Part shown: one piece after another, positions 7,162 to 13,758 of the stretch
How the letters are laid out: each line of letters starts with the position of its first letter
Numbering within the stretch: position 1 is the stretch's first letter
DNA from: Candidatus Eiseniibacteriota bacterium
GTDB taxonomy: Bacteria > Arandabacterota > Arandabacteria > JAGLYR01
Length of the DNA stretch: 14,480 nt
Assembly (NCBI GenBank): GCA_023132135.1
Contig: JAGLYR010000133.1
Span: 1-14,480, forward strand
Direction of reading: 5' to 3'
Program-made: the position numbers and the translations under genes
Notes under the pieces: model-generated
Told to the model about the DNA's origin: nothing
Databases searched by the model: none
What the model saw: the letters and a program-made list of their open reading frames with translations, nothing else

Positions 7162-7704
7162 ATGAAGTCGGTTCGCCGGATCAATATCATCGGAGTGGCC
7201 GTAGCCTGTGCCCTGGCACTGGTGGCGCTGGTGGGTCCGGTGCGCGCCAAGGTGGCCGAGCGGAGCCGGATGGTGGCCCAGCACCGGTCCGCCCTGCTGA
7301 GTCTTGCGGAACAGCAGAAGGTCGAGGACCGCCTGGCCCGGGCCCAGAAGGAAATCGAATCCCTGAGTACCAGCATCGTGGAGCTTCATCGCTCGTTCCC
7401 GCCCAGGAAGGAGCTGGACTCCTTCCTTTCGGAGCTGCAAGGGCTGGCCAGGTCGAGCCGGGCCGATCTCGTGCGCGTGGTGCCCGGTGATTCCCGGCAG
7501 GGGGATGTCTACTCCACGGTGCGGGTGCATGTGGAAGCCAGAGCCGCCTTTGACGATTTCTACCGTTTCCTGTGGGGACTGGACCGGATGACCCGCCTGA
7601 GCCAGGTGGAATCGCTGAGAATCTCCCGCGACGGGACCAGCGACGCCTGCACCATTCAGGTGACCCTGTGCATCTTTGTCTCGGCCCAGGGAGAGCTCAC
7701 CTGA
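7162..7704 (+). CDS. pilO: Type IV pilus assembly protein PilO
   Basis: Inner-membrane partner of PilN with the same topology. It has a short cytoplasmic tail (MKSVRRIN), a membrane helix (about 8-26), a long coiled coil (about 30-80, ending in ELHRSFPPRKELDSFLSEL) and a C-terminal ferredoxin-like domain. The FPP-xx-EL-x-x-FL-x-x-L segment is characteristic of PilO. The ATG at 7162 gives 180 residues. In-frame codons upstream belong to the pilN tail region and would add a polar extension, so they are less likely. The Shine-Dalgarno site is weak, which fits translation following pilN termination at 7153. Confidence 0.87.
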   Translation: MKSVRRINIIGVAVACALALVALVGPVRAKVAERSRMVAQHRSALLSLAEQQKVEDRLARAQKEIESLSTSIVELHRSFPPRKELDSFLSELQGLARSSRADLVRVVPGDSRQGDVYSTVRVHVEARAAFDDFYRFLWGLDRMTRLSQVESLRISRDGTSDACTIQVTLCIFVSAQGELT

Positions 7705-7718
7705 CCTTGGAGGAACTC

Positions 7719-8273
7719 GTGAAATCCGGGAACAAACCCGATCCCACGAAGGCGAAGATCCAGAAGGTGGCGACGATCTGCCTCGGCCTTCTTTTCGTGG
7801 TCCTCCTCATCAAGACTCTCGCCGGCAAGGATGACGTGTCCGGACCGGCAACCCGGGCTGCAGCCAAATCCGGGGCAACGCGGACGGCCCAGGCATCTCC
7901 CCCTGTCGACGAAGAAAACCGGGAGCCCGTGATCCGGCTCGCCCGCCACAGCGGGCATTCACCGGACTCCGCCGAATGCGCCCCTCCTCCCAACCCGTTC
8001 CAGATGTCCACTCGGTTGAAGGAGGACATCACGGGGGTGCGCCGGACGACTGGAAAGGCGTCGAGCTCCGCTCCGAAACAGTGGACAATCCGGTTCAAGC
8101 TCCGGGGGATCGTGGCCGATCTCACAAATGGAGAACACGTTGCGCTCATTGACGATGAGCTGCTGCAGATCGGAGATGAGCACCGCGCGTACACCGTGCT
8201 GGACATCACCCGCACGGAAGTCGTCCTGGACAACGGGCGAGACCGCCAAGTGCTGCGGCTGGAAGAGAGATGA
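7719..8273 (+). CDS. PilP/GspB-like pilus or secretion platform protein
   Basis: A 184-residue protein starting at a GTG (7719) with TTGGAGGAA in front. It has one N-terminal membrane helix (about 18-36, VATICLGLLFVVLLIKTLAG), a low-complexity Ala/Thr/Pro linker, and a C-terminal beta domain. The domain begins with PPPNPFQ and reads KLRGIVADLTNGEHVALIDD, then QIGDE...YTVLDITRTEVVLDNGRDRQVLRL. The 'L-GI...ALI-D...-GD-...-V--I----V-L' pattern is that of the PilP or GspB/GspC homology domain, which contacts the secretin's periplasmic domains. It sits between pilO and the secretin, the place of pilP. PilP is usually a lipoprotein; here no lipobox is seen and a membrane helix replaces it. It overlaps the secretin start (ATGA at 8270). 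Confidence 0.72.
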   Translation: MKSGNKPDPTKAKIQKVATICLGLLFVVLLIKTLAGKDDVSGPATRAAAKSGATRTAQASPPVDEENREPVIRLARHSGHSPDSAECAPPPNPFQMSTRLKEDITGVRRTTGKASSSAPKQWTIRFKLRGIVADLTNGEHVALIDDELLQIGDEHRAYTVLDITRTEVVLDNGRDRQVLRLEER

Positions 8274-9622
8274 GACCGATGATGAAACACGAGAGCGCAT
8301 GGGCGGGATGGGGCATGGTTCTGGCAATGGCGCTGCAGATCCTGTTCCTGACGACTGCAGATGCGGCAACCAGTATCGCAGGCGAGCGGGCCGCCCCGCA
8401 GCACGTTTCCCTGAATCTGGAAGGGGCCGATCTGCTGGATGCTCTCAAGCTTCTCCTGGCTCCACGGGATCTGAACCTCGTCCTGGGCCAGGGAGTCGAG
8501 GGCACCGTCACGGTCCAGCTGGACAATGTCCCCTTCGATGAGGCTCTGGGCAGCATCCTGGCCGTCAACGGCCTCACCTGCTTCCGGCAGGACAACACCC
8601 TCTACGTTGTCCGCAACGCGGATGCGAGTGAACTGGCCCCGGACCTTCTTCGCTTGGATATTGCAACCTTCGAGGTCAACTACGCGCCGCTGGCGGAGAT
8701 GAAGACCGTTGTCGAGTCCTTTCTATCCCCGGCCGGGAGGCTCATGACGTCTCCCACTCTTTCCACCCTCGTGGTGGAGGACACTCCGGCCAGCCTCGAA
8801 ACCATAGAACTGCTGCTCGACGCGCTGGACATGCCCCCGCGTCAAGTTCTGATCCGCGCCCATATCGTGGATGTCACTCTGGATGAAGATACCGCCATGG
8901 GCATCGAGTGGGACTACCTGAGGGCGGCCGACGTCGTGGGCGAAGTCGTCAACACGGAAGCCACCGCCACTCTGAAAACGCAGGGATTCTCGCCGACGCT
9001 GTCCAGTGGTTTGTTCTTCAGTTTCGCGACGCAGGGGTTCCAGGCTTTCCTCGACGCTCTCCAGCAACGCACGGCCGTCGAAGTCCTGGCGAGTCCCACA
9101 ATCCTGGCCCTCGACGGCAAGAAAGCGGAAATCATCATCGGCAGCAAGCTGGGATTCCGGCTCCTCACGACCACCCAGACAGGGCAGCTGATGGAGACCA
9201 TCGAGTTTCTCGATGTCGGAACCCAATTGACCGTCACCCCCTACATCGGCAACGACGGTCTCATTGTCATGGACATTCATCCGGAAGTCAGCGACGGCGT
9301 GGTGGATGAGGGTCTGCCATCGGAAACCACAACCGAGGCGACCACGAGCCTGATCGTGCGCGATGGAGCCACCATCCTGATCGGCGGCCTAATGCGCCAC
9401 CGCGAGGAACACATCCGTTCCCAGGTCCCCCTCCTGGGCAGCATACCCATCCTCGGCCGCTTGTTCCGGAAATCGTCTTGGAGCGATGTGAAAAGCGAAG
9501 TCATCGTGGGGATCACGCCGCATATCGTGTCACCCCATGGATCCGACGAGATGGCCGGCGAGATCGGCCGCATCCGGGAAATCCGTAGCCGCACGTGGGG
9601 CAAGAGCCCTAAGGTTGACTGA
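8270..9622 (+). CDS. pilQ: Secretin, PilQ-like outer-membrane pore
   Basis: Forms the multimeric outer-membrane ring through which the pilus passes. Order of parts in 450 residues: a signal peptide (about 1-33, ending ADA), an N0/STN-like domain (about 45-115, LLDALKLLLAPRDLNLVLG and VTVQLDNVPFDEAL), one N1/secretin_N-type domain (about 128-190, with LVVEDTPASLETIELLLDALD), then the secretin barrel domain. The barrel carries VEVLASPTILALDGKKAEI and, from about residue 386, VPLLGSIPILGRLFR, the family signature. It is shorter than proteobacterial PilQ (usually 600-800) and lacks AMIN domains. The start at 8270 overlaps the previous stop; ATGs at 8279 and 8282 are alternatives. Its stop overlaps the next gene's ATG. 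A type II secretion GspD is less likely given the pilM-N-O context. Confidence 0.88.
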   Translation: MRPMMKHESAWAGWGMVLAMALQILFLTTADAATSIAGERAAPQHVSLNLEGADLLDALKLLLAPRDLNLVLGQGVEGTVTVQLDNVPFDEALGSILAVNGLTCFRQDNTLYVVRNADASELAPDLLRLDIATFEVNYAPLAEMKTVVESFLSPAGRLMTSPTLSTLVVEDTPASLETIELLLDALDMPPRQVLIRAHIVDVTLDEDTAMGIEWDYLRAADVVGEVVNTEATATLKTQGFSPTLSSGLFFSFATQGFQAFLDALQQRTAVEVLASPTILALDGKKAEIIIGSKLGFRLLTTTQTGQLMETIEFLDVGTQLTVTPYIGNDGLIVMDIHPEVSDGVVDEGLPSETTTEATTSLIVRDGATILIGGLMRHREEHIRSQVPLLGSIPILGRLFRKSSWSDVKSEVIVGITPHIVSPHGSDEMAGEIGRIREIRSRTWGKSPKVD

Positions 9623-10005
9623 TGGAGACCTTTGACATTCTCGTCGTGGACGACGCCTTTCCAATGGCGAGGGCCCTGTCGTATCTTCTTACCCGCAACG
9701 GCTACGAGGTGCGGGTCGCCCGCGACGGGGTGGAAGCCCTGGAGAAGATCCGCGAGAGAAAGCCCGACCTGGTCTTCCTGGATCTACAGATGCCGCGGAT
9801 GGGCGGGGTGGAGACCTGTCGCCGGATCCGGGAGAACCCGGGTCTCAGCGATCTCTACATCATTATCCTGACCGCCATGGGGCAGGACCAGGACGTGGAA
9901 CACGCGCTCGAGGCCGGCGCGGATGAGAGTGTGGCAAAGCCTTTCAGCCCGAGGGAAATCCTTCGCCGCGTCGGCGAAGTCCTCAGAACCGTGGAATCCC
10001 AATGA
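9622..10005 (+). CDS. Single-domain (CheY-like) response regulator
   Basis: A 127-residue receiver domain without an output domain. The acidic pair is D10-D11, the phosphoacceptor is D54 in FLDLQMPRM, with T84 in ILTAMG and K106 in VAKPF; all are at canonical places, so it should be phosphorylatable. It probably signals by protein-protein contact, as in CheY or PilG/PilH-like regulators. The ATG at 9622 overlaps the secretin stop, and its own stop overlaps the kinase start, so it is translated with both. The likely phosphodonor is the adjacent GAF kinase. By eye about 58% identical to the regulator at 11513-11902. Confidence 0.9.
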   Translation: METFDILVVDDAFPMARALSYLLTRNGYEVRVARDGVEALEKIRERKPDLVFLDLQMPRMGGVETCRRIRENPGLSDLYIIILTAMGQDQDVEHALEAGADESVAKPFSPREILRRVGEVLRTVESQ

Positions 10006-11345
10006 GTATGAATCCGGATCAGCGGGACAGAGAAGCGATCGAGACCGAGAATTATATGGACGAGTTCTCGGAGCAACTGATCGCCTGCTTCGAGGAAATC
10101 GCCATCCTCCAGGAGACATCCGAAGCTGTCGGTCGCCTGATGGACCGCTCATCCATCGCCGAAGCGGCTCTCGCAGCGTGCCTTCGCGTGAGCGGCGCGC
10201 CCCGGGGCGCCTTTTTCACAATCGAGGATGACGGCTGGAAGCGACTGGCAGCGATCGGGGAACTGGCGGGGGATCTGCCCGCCGACTGGGCATCGATTCT
10301 CCCGGAACGGCAGAAGCCCTACATCCAGAACCGCCCGGGTTCCGGCGCCCTCGGCGATCTCGAAGTCGTGGGTCCCGGGATATCCACCCTGCTCGCTGCT
10401 CCCCTCGCGGGAGCGGGTCGGCTGGTCGGGGCAGTTGTGCTGGCGGACGCGGGGCGGGGCCAGTTTGAATCCAGTGACGCCAAGATGATCCATGCCATCG
10501 CCAGGCAGGCTGCCATGGCCCTCAACAATGAGGAACACCACCGCTGGCTGATGGCGGCCCAGGAAGAGATCCTCGTGTCCCAGAAATTCGCCGCCATGGG
10601 CGAGATGGCAGCGGAAATCGGCCACGAGCTCAACAACTACCTTACAAGCATCCTGGGACAGACGGAGATTGCGCAGGTCCTCATGGAGGGGGGCAGTACC
10701 GATGGCCTCGACAAGAGGCTCCGGACCATCATCTCCCAGGTGGACAAAATGAGTGTTCTGACCAAAGGGCTCCTCAAGTGCTCAAAGCAGGACATGAATC
10801 CCCAGGAGTGCCGAGTCGATACCATCATCCAGGAAGCCATCGCCTTTGTGAGTCCCCAGAACCGCTTTGACTACACTGAGTTCAAGGTATCGCTCGCCGA
10901 TGACCTGCCGTTGCTCCGCTTTGACCCTAACCAGATCCAGCAGGTTTTTCTGAATCTCTTCACCAACGCCGCCGACGCCATGGGCGGGAAAGGCGGAACC
11001 ATCTCGATTTCTGCTTCCAGGATCAGCGATCCGGAGCGCGTGGAAATCCGGGTATCCGATGAGGGCCCCGGAGTGCCGGAAGATCTTCGCCACAGGATCT
11101 TCGAGCCGCGTTTCACAACCAAGAACCAGGGGAATGGTTTCGGCCTGGCTGTCTGTTTCCGGATTGTGGAGGACCACGGCGGGAGCATCCGCATTGTCTC
11201 AGACAACGGCCCCGGCGCCGCTTTCATGATTTCCTTCCCGGTTGCGGGCGCGCAGGAATCCTCGCCCATCACAGCTGCGTCACGCCCGGACTTCATTGCC
11301 TCTCCCCAGAACCCCGACGCCGCATTCCTCCGCGACATCGAATAG
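10002..11345 (+). CDS. Soluble GAF-domain sensor histidine kinase
   Basis: A 447-residue kinase without membrane helices, so it should sense a cytoplasmic cue. An N-terminal coiled helix leads into a GAF domain (about 45-175; LMDRSSIAEAALAACLRV to QFESSDAKMIHAIARQAAMA). Next come the dimerisation/phosphotransfer helix with the H-box GEMAAEIGHELNN (phospho-accepting His208) and an HATPase domain. The ATPase motifs are N-box NLFTNAADAMG, G1 VSDEGPGVP, F-box IFEPRFTTK and G2 NGFGLAV. The last 35 residues are a poorly conserved tail. It is translationally coupled to the preceding receiver gene (ATGA at 10002). It probably phosphorylates one or both flanking regulators and ties pilus output to a small-molecule or redox signal. 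The ligand is unknown. Confidence 0.9.
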   Translation: MSMNPDQRDREAIETENYMDEFSEQLIACFEEIAILQETSEAVGRLMDRSSIAEAALAACLRVSGAPRGAFFTIEDDGWKRLAAIGELAGDLPADWASILPERQKPYIQNRPGSGALGDLEVVGPGISTLLAAPLAGAGRLVGAVVLADAGRGQFESSDAKMIHAIARQAAMALNNEEHHRWLMAAQEEILVSQKFAAMGEMAAEIGHELNNYLTSILGQTEIAQVLMEGGSTDGLDKRLRTIISQVDKMSVLTKGLLKCSKQDMNPQECRVDTIIQEAIAFVSPQNRFDYTEFKVSLADDLPLLRFDPNQIQQVFLNLFTNAADAMGGKGGTISISASRISDPERVEIRVSDEGPGVPEDLRHRIFEPRFTTKNQGNGFGLAVCFRIVEDHGGSIRIVSDNGPGAAFMISFPVAGAQESSPITAASRPDFIASPQNPDAAFLRDIE

Positions 11346-11454
11346 TCGGTGTCTTCCCTGGATGCTCCTGTGCATTGGCTCCGAAACATAGAACTGCTGG
11401 GAAATACTATGTAATGGTTAGCGCTCCATATGCCGATAAACAAAGGAAAGGATC

Positions 11455-11489
11455 GTAGCTGCGGGGTACCCTTCGCGGCCCGCTGCTAC
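11455..11489 (+). other. Hairpin in the leader of the second response regulator
   Basis: GTAGC-T-GCGGG (11455-11465) pairs with CCCGC-T-GCTAC (11479-11489). That is a stem of 5+5 bp around one T-T mismatch with a 13-nt loop. It ends 23 nt before the ATG at 11513 and is not followed by T residues, so it is more likely a leader structure or protein-binding site than a terminator. The rest of 11346-11454 shows no promoter I can support. Confidence 0.45.
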
Positions 11490-11512
11490 CCCGGACTGGA
11501 GATCTGAGAGAG

Positions 11513-11902
11513 ATGGCGCGGTCCAGGATTCTGATTGTCGACGATGAATTCCCCACGGCGCGGGTCCTTGCCTTTTTCTTGACCCGGTCCGGCTACGAGT
11601 GCCGTATTGCCGCGGACGGGGTCGAAGCCTTGGAGAAGGTGGAAGAGGAGAAACCGGATCTCCTCATTCTCGACCTCCAGATGCCGCGCATGGACGGGGC
11701 CGAAACCTGCCGTCGCTTGCGCACACACGAGGACTTCCGGGACATCTACATCATCGTAGTCACCGGCCTGGCGCAGGACGAAGACACGGAGCGCGTACTG
11801 GAGGCCGGCGCGGATGAGTGCATCGCCAAACCCGTGAATCCACCGGATCTCCTGGCGAGAGTCCATGCCATTCTCAAACCTGTGGAATCGCACTCTTCGT
11901 AG
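11513..11902 (+). CDS. Second single-domain (CheY-like) response regulator
   Basis: A 129-residue receiver domain with D10-D11, phosphoacceptor D54 (ILDLQMPRMDG), T84 and K106 in AKPV; no output domain. It aligns without gaps to the regulator at 9622-10005, with about 74 of 127 positions identical by eye, pointing to duplication. GAGAGAG directly precedes the ATG. It is separated from the kinase by 167 nt, unlike the tightly overlapped first copy, so it may be expressed separately. The two regulators could compete for the same kinase, as with PilG/PilH or CheY/phosphate-sink pairs; this is inference. Confidence 0.9.
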   Translation: MARSRILIVDDEFPTARVLAFFLTRSGYECRIAADGVEALEKVEEEKPDLLILDLQMPRMDGAETCRRLRTHEDFRDIYIIVVTGLAQDEDTERVLEAGADECIAKPVNPPDLLARVHAILKPVESHSS

Positions 11903-11921
11903 AACCATAGAACCCGGAGAG

Positions 11922-11946
11922 ATAACATGAATCGTATTCATGTTAT
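11922..11946. promoter_or_regulatory. 25-bp perfect palindrome, candidate operator
   Basis: ATAACATGAAT (11922-11932), CGT, ATTCATGTTAT (11936-11946): 11-bp arms with no mismatch. It lies 20 nt after the regulator stop and 17 nt before the -35 box of the next promoter. No T-run follows, and the stem is AT-rich, so a terminator is unlikely. Its place and symmetry suggest binding by a dimeric regulator. A smaller dyad, GCAA-N5-TTGC (11951-11963), abuts the -35. Confidence 0.6.
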
Positions 11947-11963
11947 AGATGCAATTCATTTGC

Positions 11964-11992
11964 TTGACAGGGAGAGAGAAATCGTCTAATCT
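11964..11992 (+). promoter_or_regulatory. Sigma-70-type promoter for the Cys-rich gene
   Basis: TTGACA (11964-11969), a 17-bp spacer, then TAATCT (11987-11992). The -35 is a perfect consensus and the spacing is ideal. Transcription would begin near 12000, giving an approximately 80-nt leader before the ATG at 12081. It is the best promoter in the window. Confidence 0.75.
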
Positions 11993-12004
11993 TGGTAAAC
12001 AGTG

Positions 12005-12057
12005 CCTCGCTGCCGGTACTTCGCGGTGCCGAGGAGGGAATCCTTGTGTCTTTTTTT
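12005..12057 (+). promoter_or_regulatory. Structured leader with T-run, possible attenuator
   Basis: Two overlapping stem-loops can form in the leader. The first is CCTC (12005-12008) with GAGG (12031-12034), plus an inner stem GGTAC/GTGCC (12015-12030). The second is GAGGA (12031-12035) with TCCTT (12041-12045), followed five bases later by T7 (12051-12057). GAGG is shared, so the two compete. The second plus the T-run resembles a weak intrinsic terminator. No known riboswitch consensus is seen. Confidence 0.35.
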
Positions 12058-12080
12058 GGGTTTGAAGGGAGGTGAAATCG

Positions 12081-13268
12081 ATGAGGAAAGCTATCGTGGT
12101 GGTTTCGGTGCTGGGGCTTGCCGGTATTGGAATCCTCCATTTCACGGGCGCGACGAGCCCCGTTTCACACGGGAGCTCTCCTGCTTTCCAGACGCTGCTC
12201 GCCGACGCGATCGCCCGTCTGGAGGGCGTAACACAGGAAGTTACGGTGGCCACGGTCGGGAATGCCCATGCCAATGATCGCGGGAGCGACCGGACAACGA
12301 TGGATCCAATGTGTGACACGACGGATCCGGCTTGCGGAGACGTCACCACTGATCCAGCCGACCCGGCCTGCAGTGGGGAGACCACCGATCCAGCCGATCC
12401 GGCTTGTGGTGGGACGACCACCGATCCGGCGGACCCGGCCTGCCAGTTGGAGACCGTGTACGACTCTGCCACCTGTGATCGCGACGACCCGGCCTGCTGG
12501 GATCTGACCTACGATCCCGCCTCGCCGACATGTGAGGCTTCCATCGCAACGTGTGACGCCACGGAAACGTGCTCGCGGTTCTACACGTGCGACTCGCAGT
12601 ACACCTGTCACGGCGAGCTCACGTGCGACGGCAACTGGACGTGCTGGAATTCCACGTGCGACGAGCCCGAGATGACGTGCGACGGGATCTCGGAGACATG
12701 CGACGCCGCATGCATCCCGTACACGTACCAGGGCAACTACACCTGCGATGGTTCGATCACGTGCCACGAGACCTGTGAGGGCTGGCCGAACTGTGGGATG
12801 CCCACGGTCTACGACACCGACACCTGTGACCGGGACGACCCCAGATGCTGGGACCTGACCTACAACGCGGACATGCCGACTTGCGCCGCTGGAATGGTCA
12901 CCTGCACCGACGTCGAAACCTGCACCCGCTTCTACACATGTGACTCGCAGTACACGTGTCACGGCGAGGAGACGTGCAACGGGATCTTCACGTGCTGGAG
13001 CTCTACGTGCGCCGACGCGGAAACCTGCGACGGAACTCCGGACTGCTGTGACCCTCCGTTCACATTCCAGGGGAACTACACGTGTGACGACAGCGAAACG
13101 TGCCAGATGACCTGTGATGGTTGGCCGACGTGCTCCACGCTCCCGACGTGTGACGGCGCGGACACCTGTCACGACACCTGTGACGGGTGGCCGGGATGCT
13201 TCAACGGGCAGCCCAGCGGCTCCGACCGCACAACGTGGGGCAAGATGAAGAGACAGTTCAACGAATAG
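12081..13268 (+). CDS. Secreted Cys-rich TCxGxx-repeat protein, unknown family
   Basis: I do not recognise this 395-residue protein. The ATG at 12081 has GGGAGGTG seven bases upstream; an in-frame GTG at 12072 lies inside that site. The N-terminus, MRKAIVVVSVLGLAGIGILHF, is a signal peptide or membrane anchor. A Ser/Thr-rich segment of about 50 residues follows, then four xxxTTDPADPAC-type 12-residue units. After these come two tandem modules of about 115 residues containing hexapeptide repeats such as TCDSQY-TCHGEL-TCDGNW-TC. I count 43 cysteines, none before residue 70, mostly preceded by Thr. The regular Thr-Cys spacing suggests a disulfide-stacked solenoid outside the cytoplasm, or a metal-binding surface protein. 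It has its own promoter and terminator and follows the pilus and signalling genes; a link to the pilus is only suggested by position. Confidence 0.8.
   Translation: MRKAIVVVSVLGLAGIGILHFTGATSPVSHGSSPAFQTLLADAIARLEGVTQEVTVATVGNAHANDRGSDRTTMDPMCDTTDPACGDVTTDPADPACSGETTDPADPACGGTTTDPADPACQLETVYDSATCDRDDPACWDLTYDPASPTCEASIATCDATETCSRFYTCDSQYTCHGELTCDGNWTCWNSTCDEPEMTCDGISETCDAACIPYTYQGNYTCDGSITCHETCEGWPNCGMPTVYDTDTCDRDDPRCWDLTYNADMPTCAAGMVTCTDVETCTRFYTCDSQYTCHGEETCNGIFTCWSSTCADAETCDGTPDCCDPPFTFQGNYTCDDSETCQMTCDGWPTCSTLPTCDGADTCHDTCDGWPGCFNGQPSGSDRTTWGKMKRQFNE
12318..12443 (+). repeat. 36-nt tandem repeats encoding TTDPADPAC units
   Basis: Four in-frame units end in Cys codons at 12333, 12369, 12405 and 12441, exactly 36 nt apart. 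The first lacks the AD residues. Core codons ACC-GAT-CC(A/G)-GC(C/G)-GA(C/T)-CCG are nearly identical between units, indicating recent tandem duplication. Confidence 0.85.
12453..13145 (+). repeat. Tandem duplication of a Cys-rich module of about 115 residues
   Basis: Module A is 12453-12803 and module B is 12804-13145, both beginning with TVYD. The first 69 residues align without gaps, with about 49 identical by eye (71%), and every cysteine is conserved. The later parts align with small indels (YTYQGNYTC against FTFQGNYTC). A short third partial unit, TCDGADTCHDTCDGWPGC, follows at the C-terminus. Confidence 0.85.
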
Positions 13269-13306
13269 AAGAGATTCATAGAGTTCTACGAGGATTCCCC
13301 GGATAG

Positions 13307-13340
13307 CCGGGGCGGCATCATGAGAAGCCGTCCCGGTTTT
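13307..13340 (+). terminator. Rho-independent terminator after the Cys-rich gene
   Basis: CCGGGGCGGC (13307-13316) pairs with GCCGTCCCGG (13327-13336), 10 bp with one G-T wobble and a 10-nt loop, followed by TTTT (13337-13340). It begins 38 nt after the TAG. An alternative hairpin CCCCGG-ATAG-CCGGGG (13297-13312) uses the same 5' arm. On the opposite strand there is no T-run, so it should serve the + strand. Confidence 0.75.
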
Positions 13341-13385
13341 CCTTATGTATTCCGCGGACACGGGGGCTGCTGAAATCGAAGGAAG

Positions 13386-13751
13386 CTACCGCGCCTTCGC
13401 AACGACATAAACATATCGGAGCGGTTCGGTACCTATGTTGACGACGTCATGCTCTGTAGCAGGAGGGCAGTAGGCGACCGAATGCCGCTCGAGCTGGAGG
13501 GTACCTCCGTCCGACAGCCGCATCTCGCCGGTCCCCGCGAGAACCACGATCGCTTCTTCGTACTCTCCCGTGCTGTGCTTGCCTACGGATTGTCCGGAGA
13601 GGAGAACCACGGACCCAGACCGCATTGTGGCAGTCTCAGGTGGACCGCTGAGAAGCGGCGTGTAGTCAGCGTTTGACGGATCGATTTTCACGACCTTCGG
13701 ACGCGGTTCGGAATGCGACTTCTCGCTCGTTGCTCTCGACATATCTTGCAT
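13386..13751 (-). CDS. Small cupin-domain protein
   Basis: A 121-residue protein with a single cupin_2-like barrel. Motif 1 is seen as GKHSTGEYEEAIVVLAGTGEMRL and motif 2 as YCPPATEHDVVNIGTEPLRYVYV. His and Glu of motif 1 and His of motif 2 (TEH) could hold a metal, though motif 1 has one His rather than the usual HxH pair. The first 30 residues are polar. The start is the ATG at 13751, with AAGGAAG upstream at slightly long spacing; an ATG three codons later is possible. It lies 7 nt downstream of the membrane protein gene and should be cotranscribed with it. Stand-alone cupins bind or modify small molecules, and the substrate may match that of the transporter. This is inference. Confidence 0.75.
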   Translation of the reverse strand: MQDMSRATSEKSHSEPRPKVVKIDPSNADYTPLLSGPPETATMRSGSVVLLSGQSVGKHSTGEYEEAIVVLAGTGEMRLSDGGTLQLERHSVAYCPPATEHDVVNIGTEPLRYVYVVAKAR

Positions 13752-13758
13752 GCGAAAC

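Noticed and set aside
11922-11946. Palindrome as a terminator for the second response regulator
   Set aside because: AT-rich stem and no T-run on the + side; its position beside a strong promoter fits an operator better.
12165-13361. 398-codon open frame on the minus strand opposite the Cys-rich gene
   Set aside because: It is the mirror of a repetitive GC-rich gene. It has no signal, motif or Shine-Dalgarno site, and the + frame has a clear promoter, RBS and signal peptide.
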